Shown here one piece after another: positions 52,914 to 63,746 of a stretch of DNA of 64,000 bases. The stretch is from Tranzscheliella williamsii (lineage: Eukaryota; Basidiomycota; Ustilaginomycetes; Ustilaginales; Ustilaginaceae). Each line of letters begins with the position of its first letter. The stretch's first letter is position 1. The translations under genes were made by a program, and so were the position numbers. The notes below the pieces were generated by a model that made no database searches, was not told where the DNA came from, and worked only from the letters and a program-made list of their open reading frames with translations. The stretch is from positions 124,001-188,000 of the forward strand of contig JALBYF010000018.1 of assembly GCA_023212725.1 (NCBI GenBank), given 5' to 3'.

Positions 52914-55900
52914 CTAGGGCTTGGGGGTGGGGGGGGGAGCTGCGCCGATGCGGCCCCAGCCGGGAGCGTTGGCGGCGACATTTTGCTGCCAGCGGTTGAT
53001 GAGGGAGGAGACGCCGGAGAAGGGTTCGTCGGGGGGTGGGTCGGGGTGGGGGGTGCGGATGAGGGGGGAGTGGGCGGTGGCGGCGGCGAGGGCGGCGTCG
53101 CGCTCCCACGGCTTGATGGGCGCGGCGCGGCGGGGCGTGGGCCGGTGCGGCGCGGGTGCGCGCGCGCCAAACTGCTCCTGCCGCTGCGCGACGACCCCCG
53201 CCCTCCGCGCGCCGGCAGTGCCCTTGCCGCCCCCCACATCCACCTTCTCGCCCTCTCCTCCCCCTTCCGGCAGATCGCCCGCTGCGCTCGCCGTGTGCGA
53301 CAGAACAGCACCCCGCGCCTCCAGCGACGGCGTCGCCAGCGCCCTCATCTCGTCTTCGTCGTCGTCCCAGGCAGGCGCGCGCGCGCTTGCCGCTAGCGCA
53401 CCCCCCGGCGACATCTCCTTCTCGCCCTCCCCGACGCCCGCCACGCCCGCCGGCCCTCGCAGCAGCTCCTCCAGCTGGTCTTGCGCCTGCTTGGCAGCAG
53501 CATCCAGCTGCTCCGCCGCCGTGGCGTCCGTGACGGGCGAGACGACGAAACTGTCCCCCCGCCGGTCCTCGCCCGACAGCGTCGAGACGCTGGTCGCCGA
53601 CATGAGCCGCTCAGCAGCAGTGGGCGAGTCCACCGCATCCACAAGCCACGACGGCGGCTTGACACGTCCCGGCTGGACCCGCGGTCGCTCGGGTCTCCAT
53701 TGCGCCTGCCCCCCCTCGCCTCGCGCCCCATCACCCGCAGCGGGCGCCGGCGAAGACGCGGCCAACGAAGCATTCGAACTAGCAGACAGACGCGTGGACA
53801 GGCCAGGCCGCTGTGCTTCAGCCTCTTCCGGCTCGTCCTCGTCCGACGACGGCTCCTCCACCTCGATCTCGGTTGCTGCCTCGCGCATGCTTCGATTCAT
53901 AGCAGGCTTCGGAGGCAGAGCATGCCGGTCCGGCGCTGGGCGTTGGGAAGTAGCCACGGGCGATGCATTGCCGCTTCGCTCGGGTCGCCTTGCTTCTTCG
54001 TCCTCGGACAGATCGCCCGTCAGCCAGTCCTCCGTGGCTTTGGTGGAGCCATTCGATTGGACGACACGTTCTACTGGCTCGACTGCACCCGGGTCCGATG
54101 GGTTAGCAGCATTCGTGCTGGGGGCACCCCCTTTATCGTAAGAGTGGTCCGTGGACGACACGGCGTTCTGCCATCTCTTCAGGACATCGCCAGAGCGTCC
54201 AGGTCTGGCGGCAGAAGTGGAGGAGAACGCCGAGATGGTGGCAGACTTGGCGACCGATGCGCGCGCCGGAATATTCCGGGACGACGCTGGTTGGTGTGGC
54301 TCAATAGGCTTGTTGAATCGACCGGCCATGGCGCCGACACTGGCCCTGTTGGACAGCCCTGGAACGACGACACCTGAACGTACATTACTGGGAGCCGACG
54401 AGGGAGATAAGGGGGTCGACGAAGCAAGGGGGGGCGAAGGATTTGCATACTTGGCGTCCAGATCGGCCAGGCTAGGGAAGCGATCAGCTAGCTCGTCGCG
54501 GCCTCCACTGGCCACCTGTGTCGTGCTTCCATTCCGACCCGTTGTTGCAGCCGGCATGGGAGATGCTGCCGGGCTCGGAGCAACGCTGAACCCGGGCAGA
54601 GCGGGGCTATGAGGCAAAGGCGAAAGAGCAGGGGATGGTGCGTTTGACGAGGCCCGCAGGAGATTTTTATCTCCGGCTTGGTCAGGCACGGGAGGCGAAG
54701 TCGGTGATCTGTCACCTTGCCCGCTTGACTGGAGGGGAAGCGAGGATGAGCTGGGACGACGCGGTAAGGTGGGCGCGCTCTCGTTACTCGAGGGAGGGTC
54801 GAAAGAGTCTCCGAAACCCTCGATCAAGGGCCCCGTCTTAGCCGAAAGGGTCGAAGCAGCGGATGGTACGTTCCATTTTGGTCCGGCTGAGGATGACGTC
54901 GATGTAGCTTGTGAAGACGAGCTGGAAGGCACGGCAGCGGCCCCTTTCGATGGCAAATCTGCTGCGACCGAGGAAGCAGTCGGCTTTGCGGGACGACCTC
55001 TACGCATAGGTGTGATCTGTTGCTTTTCCATCTCGAGCTCGCGAGCTTCCGCTTCTTCTCTCTCTCTCTGAGAAGGTCCCACCGAAATGAGGTCGGAAAC
55101 ATGTCTCTGTTCAGCTCGACCCTTGCTGACGACCGAGGCGAGATCGAGATCTTGGGTCGCGGCCTTGGAACCGCCGACGACAGTGGGAAGAGCGGCAGCG
55201 ATCTTCCCACTAGCAGCTTGTTGAGCGTAGTGCAGTGCGCTGGAGGGAGGTCGAGTCCCTAGGATCTTGTGCACTTGAATAACGACCTGATCGATGGTGG
55301 GTCGATCACTGCTCTGTTCTTCCAGCAAGGCGCCAATCAAGTCCTTGATGCCCTGCGAGTACTGAGGCTGAGCTGGGATACGATACTGCACGTTGAGAAT
55401 GGCCAGAGGCCCGCCTCCGTTCTCTTCGAAAGGTGTAGTATAGTAACAGAGCTTGTAAAGGAGAACCCCCAAGGCCCAGATGTCGGCTTTCTCATCAATG
55501 AGCCGGCGCTGGTAGACATCTACCATCTCGGGCGCTCTATATTGCAATGTTGTGTGTTTGTTGAGGTCTGCTTCGACCCTTTTCACTTCGTCCATACTCT
55601 TGGGCGGTCGGCGTGATAGGATAGGCGCCGCAGAACCGAAATCGCACAGTTTGAAAGTGGCCTTGAGGTTGGAGGATGTGGACTTGGAGCCCGGCGGGGT
55701 AGCATGATCGGTGCAAGGAGCCATGAGGATGTTTTCCACTTTCAGATCTCTATGCATCAGTGGTGGATCAAGATGATGCATGACGGCCACTCCGGCACAG
55801 ACATCACCAAAGATTTTGAGGACTTCCTCCTCCCTAAGTCTGTCGCGGAGACGTGCGTTCATGAGCGAGATGATGCCGCCGCCAGAGCAGTACTCCATGA

Positions 55901-56423
55901 GGATGAATATTTCATAGCCTCCGCCGGGGAGGGCTGTAGCAGAGGCCTCGATAAAGTGCACAATGTTGGGCTGGCTGCGCAAGAGCTTGTGGACCTCAAC
56001 CTCCCTGCGCACGTCCGCCAGCGCAGCTTTGTCCGGCACGGCCATTCTTTTGAGCACATGGACGTTCTCACCGCGTTCTGCGGCAGCATGGCTAGCCATG
56101 GAGGCGCCGACAGCGCCTCTCACCGAGGAAGGCATGGGTATGGACTGGGCGGTGGTGACGAGGTAGACATGAGCGAAGCCACCTTCGGAAAGATAGCGCT
56201 TCACGGTAACGGTGATATTGCCGACCTTGACTCTGGTACCAGGTGCCAGAGTGCCCTTGTACGGCTGCTGATACGCGGCTGCCGAGCTGGCGGAGGGTGG
56301 CGGCTGTTGCTGCATGAAGGCTGCTGGAGGAGGAGGCATCGATGCGCGTTGGCCTGCTTGGGCATAGGCTTGCGGCGAGGTGGCCTGGCCGTAGTGCGGC
56401 ATGTTCTGATATCCTGCGTTCAT
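52914..56423 (-). CDS. NAK-family serine/threonine kinase (Ark1/Prk1/Akl1, AAK1-like)
   Basis: ATG 56423, TAG 52914, 1,169 aa, no intron. A Gln/Pro-rich N-terminus (about 60 aa) precedes the kinase domain (about 65-395): SEGGFAHVYLV (Gly loop), HVLKRMAV (VAIK-type Lys), REVEVHKLL, LMEYCSGGGIISLMN, MHRDLKVENILM (catalytic loop), KLCDFGSA (DFG), YRAPEMVDVY (APE) and KADIWALGVLLYKLCYYTTP. HRDLKVEN together with DFGSA and the 'GGII' hinge is typical of the NAK family. The 770-residue tail is disordered, Ser/Pro-rich and acidic, with several PxxP stretches. Family members phosphorylate endocytic adaptors such as Pan1 or AP-2 and control actin patches. The catalytic residues are intact. The last 200 nt are very C-rich on the coding strand. 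Confidence 0.93.
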   Translation of the reverse strand: MNAGYQNMPHYGQATSPQAYAQAGQRASMPPPPAAFMQQQPPPSASSAAAYQQPYKGTLAPGTRVKVGNITVTVKRYLSEGGFAHVYLVTTAQSIPMPSSVRGAVGASMASHAAAERGENVHVLKRMAVPDKAALADVRREVEVHKLLRSQPNIVHFIEASATALPGGGYEIFILMEYCSGGGIISLMNARLRDRLREEEVLKIFGDVCAGVAVMHHLDPPLMHRDLKVENILMAPCTDHATPPGSKSTSSNLKATFKLCDFGSAAPILSRRPPKSMDEVKRVEADLNKHTTLQYRAPEMVDVYQRRLIDEKADIWALGVLLYKLCYYTTPFEENGGGPLAILNVQYRIPAQPQYSQGIKDLIGALLEEQSSDRPTIDQVVIQVHKILGTRPPSSALHYAQQAASGKIAAALPTVVGGSKAATQDLDLASVVSKGRAEQRHVSDLISVGPSQREREEAEARELEMEKQQITPMRRGRPAKPTASSVAADLPSKGAAAVPSSSSSQATSTSSSAGPKWNVPSAASTLSAKTGPLIEGFGDSFDPPSSNESAPTLPRRPSSSSLPLQSSGQGDRSPTSPPVPDQAGDKNLLRASSNAPSPALSPLPHSPALPGFSVAPSPAASPMPAATTGRNGSTTQVASGGRDELADRFPSLADLDAKYANPSPPLASSTPLSPSSAPSNVRSGVVVPGLSNRASVGAMAGRFNKPIEPHQPASSRNIPARASVAKSATISAFSSTSAARPGRSGDVLKRWQNAVSSTDHSYDKGGAPSTNAANPSDPGAVEPVERVVQSNGSTKATEDWLTGDLSEDEEARRPERSGNASPVATSQRPAPDRHALPPKPAMNRSMREAATEIEVEEPSSDEDEPEEAEAQRPGLSTRLSASSNASLAASSPAPAAGDGARGEGGQAQWRPERPRVQPGRVKPPSWLVDAVDSPTAAERLMSATSVSTLSGEDRRGDSFVVSPVTDATAAEQLDAAAKQAQDQLEELLRGPAGVAGVGEGEKEMSPGGALAASARAPAWDDDEDEMRALATPSLEARGAVLSHTASAAGDLPEGGGEGEKVDVGGGKGTAGARRAGVVAQRQEQFGARAPAPHRPTPRRAAPIKPWERDAALAAATAHSPLIRTPHPDPPPDEPFSGVSSLINRWQQNVAANAPGWGRIGAAPPPTPKP

Positions 56424-56871
56424 GCTGTGAACGGGAGCTGTGGTGGACTACTGGAGACAGTAGGCATGTAGCACGATCCTTCCTGACGGTCTGCGTTCGC
56501 ACTGATGCTGAGCAGGCCAGCGTTGCATCCGTAAAGGGAAGCTGGAGCAGCGCCTACGTAGCTCTCCGGATGGCCAGGGCCACTTGATCGTGACGATAAG
56601 CAAGGCACAGAGGCAGAAGGCCAGGAAGAGGAGCGGGTGCCAACAGAAAGGGGAGCCTTGGTTGCAGAGTGGTTGCAGGAGGAGGGTGGCTCGTGTGTTG
56701 CTTGTCGCGCTGCGTGGTTGAGCGTCACTTTGCGGATCACACAGCCCTGTGATTTTGCAGATCGAGCGCTTGTGTTAAGTTGAAATCAAAGAGGAGGATA
56801 GGGGTCGAAATTCAACTGTCACAGAATCGAGTAGTAGATATTGACGGCACCGGCGGTAAGCTGTCACGTGC

Positions 56872-56973
56872 GCATTGATAGTGTAGGGGTATCATGAGTC
56901 GTTGCCACTCATCGTCTTTCCAAGACGTGACTACAGATTCGACTCGACCGGGGTTCGAGTCCCCGTCAATGCA
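56872..56973 (+). tRNA. tRNA-Gly(GCC), intron-containing
   Basis: Acceptor gcattga (56872-56878) pairs with tcaatgc (56966-56972), and A56973 is the discriminator. The anticodon stem agtcg pairs with cgact, with anticodon GCC at 56904-56906. A 31 nt intron (56908-56938) follows base 37. The T arm is CGGGG-TTCGAGT-CCCCG. The 3' flank gcttccttttttt is the same as that of the second tRNA-Gly(TCC). Confidence 0.92.
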
Positions 56974-56979
56974 GCTTCC

Positions 56980-56997
56980 TTTTTTTGTTTTTTTTTT
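56980..56997 (+). terminator. RNA polymerase III terminator
   Basis: Seven T, one G, then ten T, starting 7 nt after tRNA-Gly(GCC). Confidence 0.85.
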
Positions 56998-57411
56998 GTT
57001 TATGCTTCCCCAGTGAAGCCAAAGTCACCGCTCGAAGCAGGATGTGAAGGCAAAGGCGAGGGAGGGAACAACATGTCGGAGAAGCGACCACGTGCTGATG
57101 CTGAGCCATGGCATGGTTGGCACTGCCCATCGATGCAATCTATGAACTGCGCGAATTCAGCCGACAAGCTACGGCGCAGTTTCAATATATATTTTCTCGC
57201 GGCCAGTGCGCAACATGAATCTGCTGGTATTCTGCAGTGAATCACAAATCATGCGTCAATGTAATCGTATCGCTGGACGTCACCAGTCAGACTCGCAATC
57301 AGGATCAATCACTGATCAATCAGTAAATCAGAGATTAGAAGCAGGAAGAGAGAACCACCAAAATAGCCATGTGGAGCAGCGTTCGTTTCGCCTTCGTGTC
57401 TGAACCACCTT

Positions 57412-57443
57412 CCTGCTTGCCTGCTTGCCTGCTTGCCTGCTTG
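57412..57443. repeat. CCTGCTTG octamer, four tandem copies
   Basis: Four perfect copies of an 8 bp unit, 120-150 bp upstream of the transporter start codon. Confidence 0.92.
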
Positions 57444-57563
57444 CTTGTGGCCTTCCTCTGACACCACCAGTGCCTTCATCCGTCGCATCGCCCCCGGCTC
57501 TCTTGCTCACTGCCTGCCTACGTCCGACGCCAGGAGGCTACGGCAGCTACACCAGTTGCCGAC

Positions 57564-59501
57564 ATGAGGCATCCGCTCCTGCTGCCCACGGCTGCCTATG
57601 TCGAGCATGGCCAGTCGGGTGCACCCATCCTATCGCTGATCAAGGTCACCGCCTCCTCCATCTCCGAGGTGGTCATCCTCTCCTCTGTCGGCTACATCCT
57701 CGCGAGGAGGGGTATCATCGACAAGAAGACGCAGACCAAGATCAACAAGCTCAATGTCTCCTTCTTCACTCCTGCCCTGCTCTTCTCCAAGGTCGCCTTC
57801 ACCCTCAATCCCGCTCGGATGGCCGAGCTGATCATCGTGCCTCTTGGCTTTGTTATTGTCACCGCCGTGTCTACCCTCTCTGCTCTTCTTCTCTCTTGGA
57901 TTGCTCGCCTCTCCAAATCCCAGAGGAACTTTGCGATAGCATGCGCCATTTCGCCCAACTCCAACTCCTTGCCCGTCGCCCTGATGCAGTCCCTCGTGGT
58001 TACTGTCCCCCAGCTCCACTGGGACGAGGAGGGCGAGCCCGAGGATACTGTGGACGGGATGCTCGGCCGAGCGCTAACCTATCTTGTCCTCTTCAGCACC
58101 CTCGGCATGTTCCTCCGGTGGAGCGTTGGAGCCCAACTGCTTAGCAGCGTCGAAGAAAACACCGAAGATGCCGACCAGCAGCCGTCGCCTACCACCGTTT
58201 CAGCTGGCTCGGACAGCGCAGAAGAAGACGTACAAGATGCGACGGCACGTCCTCACATCACGCTTCGTCGTCCGACGGGCGAGCGCCGACGGTCGGGCCC
58301 GCCCGCTTGGGCACGCAGCTTCCCCAACTCTCCCGATGCCAGTGTCCGAGCTCGGGCCAGCGGAGGGTACGGCGACTGGGACGTCGAGGACGAGCCGCTG
58401 GATGCATACGAGGAGGAGGGGCAGATCACGCTTCCCGGTGCTTCGAACAGCAGGGAGAACCGCTCGTGCTGGGCTGCGTGCAAGTCCAAGACGTACCGAG
58501 CGTTCCACAGAATGGTAGTGCGACCGGTTCGAGCGATCGCGGGATTCATGACGGCGCCGCTGTACGCCGCTGTGATCTCGATGGTGGTTGCCATGATTCC
58601 GCCGCTGCAGCAGTTTGTCGACTCGCTGGAGCCGGTCGTCGGGGCGCTGGAGACGGCGGGCGCGTGCAGCATTCCGCTGACCATGGTGGTGCTTGGCGCG
58701 TACTTTGTTGCCGACACGTCGGGGCAGGGGGCGGGCGAGCGGGCCAAGGCTGTGCCGCCGAGTGCGCCTGCCGGGGATGGATCGATGTCGGCTCCGGGAC
58801 CGCAGCCAACACTGGCGGACGATGGGCAGGGGAAGGCGAATGGAGGGGTGGGCGAGGGCGGTGGTGAGGTGGAGGATCCGTGGCGGCGGACGTCGGTGGA
58901 TGCGGACATGTCGGGCGAGTCGACGTTGGTGCCGGCGCGCGAGACGCGGCGCAAGGGATTGGGCGGGTGGATGGGCAAGAATCCCTGGACGAGCGGGTCG
59001 AGTGCGGGCTCGGACGACGAGGCGCGACTGGTGGACGAGCCGCGGGTAATAGATACCGGCGATGGCGAGGGCGATGTAGCGGCGCGCAATGCGGACCTCA
59101 ACTCGCGCGGCGGTGTCGGCCGCCGCCAGCATGCACAGCTCCGGCTCACCACCCCCGCCCGCGCCGCCGCCATGGAGCGCCGCACCATCGCCGTCGCCAT
59201 CTCGTCCCGCATGCTCCTCACCCCCGCCCTCCTCCTCCCCTGCGTCGCCTGGTACGCACTCACCACCGCAAGCAACGTCATGGACGACCCCGTCTTCGTC
59301 GCCTCCACCTGCCTCATCATCGGCTCCCCCCCCGCCCTCACCCTCGCCCAAATCACAAGCCAGAGCGCAAACGGCAACCCCAGCTTCGAACGCCTGATCA
59401 GCAAAACCATCTTCACCGCCTACGCCTTCCTCGCCGCCCCCACCACCATCCTCCTCGTCCTCACCGCCCTCCTCATCACCGAGAACGACAAGATGAAGTA
59501 G
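57564..59501 (+). CDS. Auxin-efflux-carrier-family membrane transporter (Ecm3-like)
   Basis: ATG 57564, TAG 59499-59501, 645 aa, no intron. The N-terminal half has about four membrane spans (SEVVILSSVGYILARRG, LIIVPLGFVIVTAVSTLSAL and others) and the family signature region NKLNVSFFTPALLFSKVAF and ISPNSNSLPVALMQSLVVT. A hydrophilic cytosolic loop of roughly 130 residues follows, then more spans (PLYAAVISMVVAMIPPLQQF, SIPLTMVVLGAYF). A second Gly/Asp-rich loop precedes the last spans (SRMLLTPALLLPCVAWYALT, LIIGSPPALTLAQIT). Fungal members such as Ecm3 and its relatives sit in internal membranes, usually the ER, and their substrates are uncertain. Third positions switch sharply from G to C near 59100. 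Confidence 0.88.
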   Translation: MRHPLLLPTAAYVEHGQSGAPILSLIKVTASSISEVVILSSVGYILARRGIIDKKTQTKINKLNVSFFTPALLFSKVAFTLNPARMAELIIVPLGFVIVTAVSTLSALLLSWIARLSKSQRNFAIACAISPNSNSLPVALMQSLVVTVPQLHWDEEGEPEDTVDGMLGRALTYLVLFSTLGMFLRWSVGAQLLSSVEENTEDADQQPSPTTVSAGSDSAEEDVQDATARPHITLRRPTGERRRSGPPAWARSFPNSPDASVRARASGGYGDWDVEDEPLDAYEEEGQITLPGASNSRENRSCWAACKSKTYRAFHRMVVRPVRAIAGFMTAPLYAAVISMVVAMIPPLQQFVDSLEPVVGALETAGACSIPLTMVVLGAYFVADTSGQGAGERAKAVPPSAPAGDGSMSAPGPQPTLADDGQGKANGGVGEGGGEVEDPWRRTSVDADMSGESTLVPARETRRKGLGGWMGKNPWTSGSSAGSDDEARLVDEPRVIDTGDGEGDVAARNADLNSRGGVGRRQHAQLRLTTPARAAAMERRTIAVAISSRMLLTPALLLPCVAWYALTTASNVMDDPVFVASTCLIIGSPPALTLAQITSQSANGNPSFERLISKTIFTAYAFLAAPTTILLVLTALLITENDKMK

Positions 59502-59768
59502 CTCCCCTTTCCCCCCTCGACCAAGCTTCTTGGCTCCTCCCTGTACATACCCACCCGCTGAGCGAGCCGTATCCATCCTGAACTGACAATCCCTGCATGG
59601 CCGATAGCTGCTCGGACACGGTAGTCGTAGCACCTACACTGGAGACGGGGCACGCGCTTCAACTCTAGTAGCAGAAGGTAAGATTACACGGAACGAGAGT
59701 GGTTGAGTAAAGTAGAGTGACGCCCTGGCGAGAGGCAAGTCATGCAGGAGAGGGGTGGAAGAAGGGGA

Positions 59769-60647
59769 TTATGCCTGGGAGTGAGGGACAAAGTCGCCGT
59801 TGTTGGAGGATTTGCCGATGACGTCGTCGAGGGGGAGGGAGCCGTCGAGGATGCCTTCGAGCATCTTCTTGGGGATGGTCCAGTCCTTGAACATGTGGTG
59901 GGGGATGTTGTGGGTGCGGCAGTAGGTGGCCAGATCGTTGTCCTGCTTGTCCTTGACAAAGAGCACGTCGGCGTGACGCGCGGCGGACATGTCCGAGATG
60001 CCGTCGCCGGCGAAGAAGAGCGTCGGGCGGTTCTTGAGCTCGCGGTAGGGCGCAATGGACAGGCTCTTGTCGTGGCCAAAGTGGTTGTCCGGGTGGCGGT
60101 AGACGAGCTCCCAGGTCTCGCCCTTCTGCTCGGGGTCGGTAAACTTGACCTCGTTCGAGATAATGTCAATCTCGCTAGCGTCCTTCTCGCCGATCAGGTT
60201 CGCGAGGATGCTGCGGATAATGGGGGTCATGCCGGACGAGACAATGATGACGGGGATGTTGTTGGCCTTGGCAAACGCGTAAAACTCCTTGAATCCAGGG
60301 TCAAGCGTGACATCGCGTCGGACGAGCTCCTCCATCTCTGAGAAGGGTCGCTTGACCGACTCAATCATCTGCTTGAAACCGTCACGGTACGAAACACGCT
60401 CCTCGACAATTTCGACATTGATCTTTCTTCGCTCGGTGTATCCCATACCGACCGTGTCGACCATGTGATCGTTCGAGTCCTGCTCGGCAAAGAAGCACAA
60501 AGGAGCATGCACGAGATCGAGCGGTCAGATGGCTGCGCCTCCAACGAAACCGAGCGGCAAAAGTCGGCTACTTACGAGGAGGGTGATGGTGCCGTCAAAG
60601 TCTGTGAGGAAGACATACTTGGCATCTGCGTACTTGAGGTGCGACAT
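59769..60647 (-). CDS. PYP1: HAD phosphatase, Pyp1/YNL010W-like
   Basis: Two exons, 60647-60576 and 60479-59769 (96 bp intron, GTAAGT...GCAG), give 260 aa. Exon 1 carries HAD motif I in TDFDGTITLL, and exon 2 continues DSNDHMVDTVGMGY. Motif II is VIIVSSGMTPII. The motif III lysine is in GHDKSLSI and motif IV is FFAGDGISDMSAAR. The layout and the FTDFDGT-DSNDxxxDTxG start match budding yeast Pyp1 (YNL010W), a PSPase-like phosphatase reported to act on polyol phosphates. The exact substrate in this organism is inferred. The product is probably cytosolic; no signal peptide is seen. Confidence 0.9.
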
Positions 60648-61605
60648 TTTGACAGTGTAAGCAGGCAAAACGGTGAATCTAGATTAGATAGGCTGGTGGG
60701 AAGGAGTAACGACGGCGATGAGAGTGTGAGTGTTATTTATTTGGCTGTGGCTAGGCGATCGAAAGGCACTGTTCTTCGCACTGTATTGCTAATCGAGAAG
60801 GTGGGCTTGCAGTTAGACTTTTTGGCCAGATGTTGGACGGCGCCGATCGGATGGCCTGGCAGCTGAGATCTGCGCAGATACGTGACTGCGCGTATGTAGG
60901 GCTGAGCTGGCTCATGCGCTAAGCATCCAGTCACGGCCTAAATCGGAAATTGAACTGGCGTGTCCTCTGCGATTTAGACGCAGGCGGCAGGAAGAAACTT
61001 CGATTAGGGCCATCTCTCTGCGTCTCTGCCGCCTTGATGCGATCGATAACACGTTTCGTTTGTTTCCCCTGCGCCAGCCCACACATGCGTTCGCTGGAGA
61101 AGGCGCAAGTTACAACACCACACATCGAGACCATTAGCATCCCGGTCAACACACAACGTCGACTGTACTGTATGGTCATCGCGCTCACTATATGCACGCA
61201 TCGCAGCTGGCAGTGGTCTACTCGCCTTGCTGGTAGCAGGCTTGCACAAAGTAAAGGAAACAGCCTACCAAAGGAGTATTATCAACTCACGGGACTGCGT
61301 ATGGGTGGACGTGACAACGTCATTGCGCATGGCATTTCTAGCGGTTCTTCGCGCCCGGCCCAACGAGATCCAGGCAAATTGAGCGCTGCATTGTGATTCC
61401 AGTCGTGACTTTTTCGCGTTGGTATTACTGTTAGATTAGACGGAGAGGTTGCCTCTTTCCATCTTCACAAGACAATTGCGGTCAGGGATACGAAAAGCAA
61501 GGATAAGGATTACAGTCCTAGCAGCAGCTAGAGAGGGTGGGATGATACATGGACACGGCTAGGGTCATTGGTAGTCTAGAGCCGCGCAATAGGTTCGCTT
61601 TAGTC
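60648..61605. other. Intergenic region between two minus-strand genes
   Basis: About 960 bp: the Pyp1-like promoter and the 3' flank of the RRM protein gene. No gene or RNA was recognised. Confidence 0.55.
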
Positions 61606-63746
61606 CTACATGGGCATGTGTGCTTCGGTCGGCACGGCGTCGGGGATATGCGTGTCGCCGTGGAGGCCAGCGCCTCCGTTGGAGTACGGCTCAGGCGCGG
61701 CACGGATCGCACCATCGCCCGCGTTAGCGCCGCTGGCTCCAAACTGGGTCCAGCGCCGGTTGAATTCGATGTCGAGCGCCCTTCCGCCATAGACATAGTT
61801 GTTGAACTTGGCGATCGCCGTCTCGGCGTCCTCCACCGTGGCGAACTGGACCACTCCGACGCCCTTGCTACGTCCGTGCTCGAACAGAATCTCAGCCTCG
61901 TCCACCCTGCCCGTCGTCTGGAAGAGCTCCACAAGATCTTCATTCGATGTCGACCAGGGCAGATTTTTGACGAAGATCTGCTGCGACGGAGGAGCCGTTG
62001 GCACAGGTGGCCGCGCATCGTAGCCCGGTCCGCCTCCACCCCTCGGTGCGTACGAAGAGCCACCGTATCGGTCGGGAGGGCCTCCGTAGCCGCCTCCATA
62101 CCCGCCACCATAGGGGGGCTCGCCGTAACCTCCTCCATAGCCGCCTCCGTAGCCGCCTCTTCCACCGAACCCGCCCCGGCCTCCAACGCCACCAGCAAAC
62201 CCACCGCGGCCGCCGTAGGCCGGCGGACCATATCCTCCGTGACCGTAGGGATCCATCGGCGGTGGGCCTGCGAAGCGGTCTAGCCTCACTTCCAGCATGC
62301 GCCCGTGCCAGTCGAATCCATGATACATGGCGATCGCATTGGAAGCGTCGTTTGAGTTGCTAAAGGCAACAATCCCTGTGCCTTTAGATCGTCCGTCAGG
62401 GCCCATGTTGACATCCGCTCGAGAGATGCTGCCTGCGGATCGGAAAAGATCCTTCAGGTCTTGCCAGCTGACATCATAAGGGAGCTGTTGGCGGGTGCGC
62501 GAGACGGAAGTGGGAATTCTTGGTCAGAAAGAGCCATCTTCCAAAATGGGGAGAGAGAAGTGAAGGCAAAACTCACATTGCCGACAAACAGCTGGGTAGG
62601 TGCACCGGCGCCATATGCACCATACGGAGGGGGAGGTGCGCCGTAGTAGCCGCCTCGTCCGGGCGGAGGTCCATAGGCACCATGACCACCGAACCCGCCT
62701 CGGGCTCCGCCTCGAGGCACAGGCATGGAAGGAGTGGTTCCGTACCGGGCTTGTTCTTCTCGGTCCTGTGTACAGCCGTTCAACATCATAAACAAGATCA
62801 GTCAAGGCCAAACGGAGGCGCATCCGTGGCACTGGCGTAGGGAGTTGACGGCCTGACTTACCTCTCGGACAAAGATCTGGCGTCCTTCCAACTGCCGGTT
62901 GGTCAGCTCTCTAATGGCTCTCTGTGCCTCATCGGGAGAGCTGTATTCGACGATACTGTGTTTGTCGACAGAACAGTAAGATGGAGTTGAAGGTCAGGTC
63001 GGGAGATGGGTTGATGATGATGGCCGGTTATTTGTAACTCACCCGCATCCTTTCGAAGTTCCGTTGGGAAGAGTCAGGACTTCGGAGAAGACCACAGTTC
63101 CGGCTGCGAGTTGGAACGACGTGCAAGGATAGAGCGTGGAGATGTGCCGATGGACAGAGTAATATCCGTCCAAGCCCAACAGCCGCCGGCCAAACAACAA
63201 AGATACAACGAAACCGTCCCATCAGTACTTCCATGCTACCCTCGCCTATCAATCTGACGGCCTGACCTCCTGCTGCGCCCGAGAGTGTAGCTGTCTAGCA
63301 AGCGGTCTCCACATGAGCGGCAGAAGTCTGATTACGCACCCTCCCTCATAAAGTCCTTGAGCGTGTTCCACTTGACGCTGTAGCTTAGGTTTCCAACATA
63401 GACTCGACATTCTTTTTGGCTCCTCCTGGATGCTTCCGTGGCTGCGTGGTGCGATGCAACGAACTTGTCCTGGATGCCGCGAGGCCGTTCGGAACGGTCG
63501 CGAGCAAACTCTCTACGTTCAGTGGGAGAAGCGTCCGCACCTGCGCCCGGTGAGCGGGACCGAGCGCGATCCTGGGACATAGTACTCCGGTCATAGTTTG
63601 GGGAGTACTCGCCCCGCTCTTCTGTTTGCTCGACTGGTGAGAAGATAACCAAACCACAAGGAAGCGGTTCAGCAAGGATGTTATACGACGACAACAGGCA
63701 ACGCGGCCGATGTGCATGAAGCGCAGGGTAGCTTACCGTCAGCCAT
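61606..63746 (-). CDS. GBP2: Triple-RRM mRNA-binding protein, Gbp2/Hrb1-like
   Basis: Six exons: 63746-63737, 63633-63340, 63103-63043, 62955-62862, 62765-62577 and 62484-61606, giving 508 aa. All five introns have GT...AG ends and keep frame. The N-terminus has an RS-like stretch (RDRARSRSPG). RRM1 (about 75-145) has CRVYVGNLSYSV and KGCGIVEYSS, split by introns 2 and 3. RRM2 (about 205-285) has LFVGNLPYDVSW, split by intron 5, and KGTGIVAFSN. A long Gly/Tyr-rich (GGYGGGYGG) linker follows, then RRM3 (about 365-440) with QIFVKNLPWSTS and KGVGVVQFAT. The order RS - RRM1 - RRM2 - G-rich - RRM3 matches yeast Gbp2/Hrb1, SR-like proteins that bind mRNA and act in export quality control. The first exon codes only MAD plus one base. 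Confidence 0.93.

Larger units (their letters stand above)
56424..57563. other. Intergenic region, divergent promoters, one tRNA and an octamer repeat
   Basis: Contains tRNA-Gly(GCC) at 56872-56973, CACGTG boxes at 56865-56870 and 57089-57094, and a CCTGCTTG repeat at 57412-57443. The leader of the transporter gene on the right is CT-rich. Confidence 0.55.
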
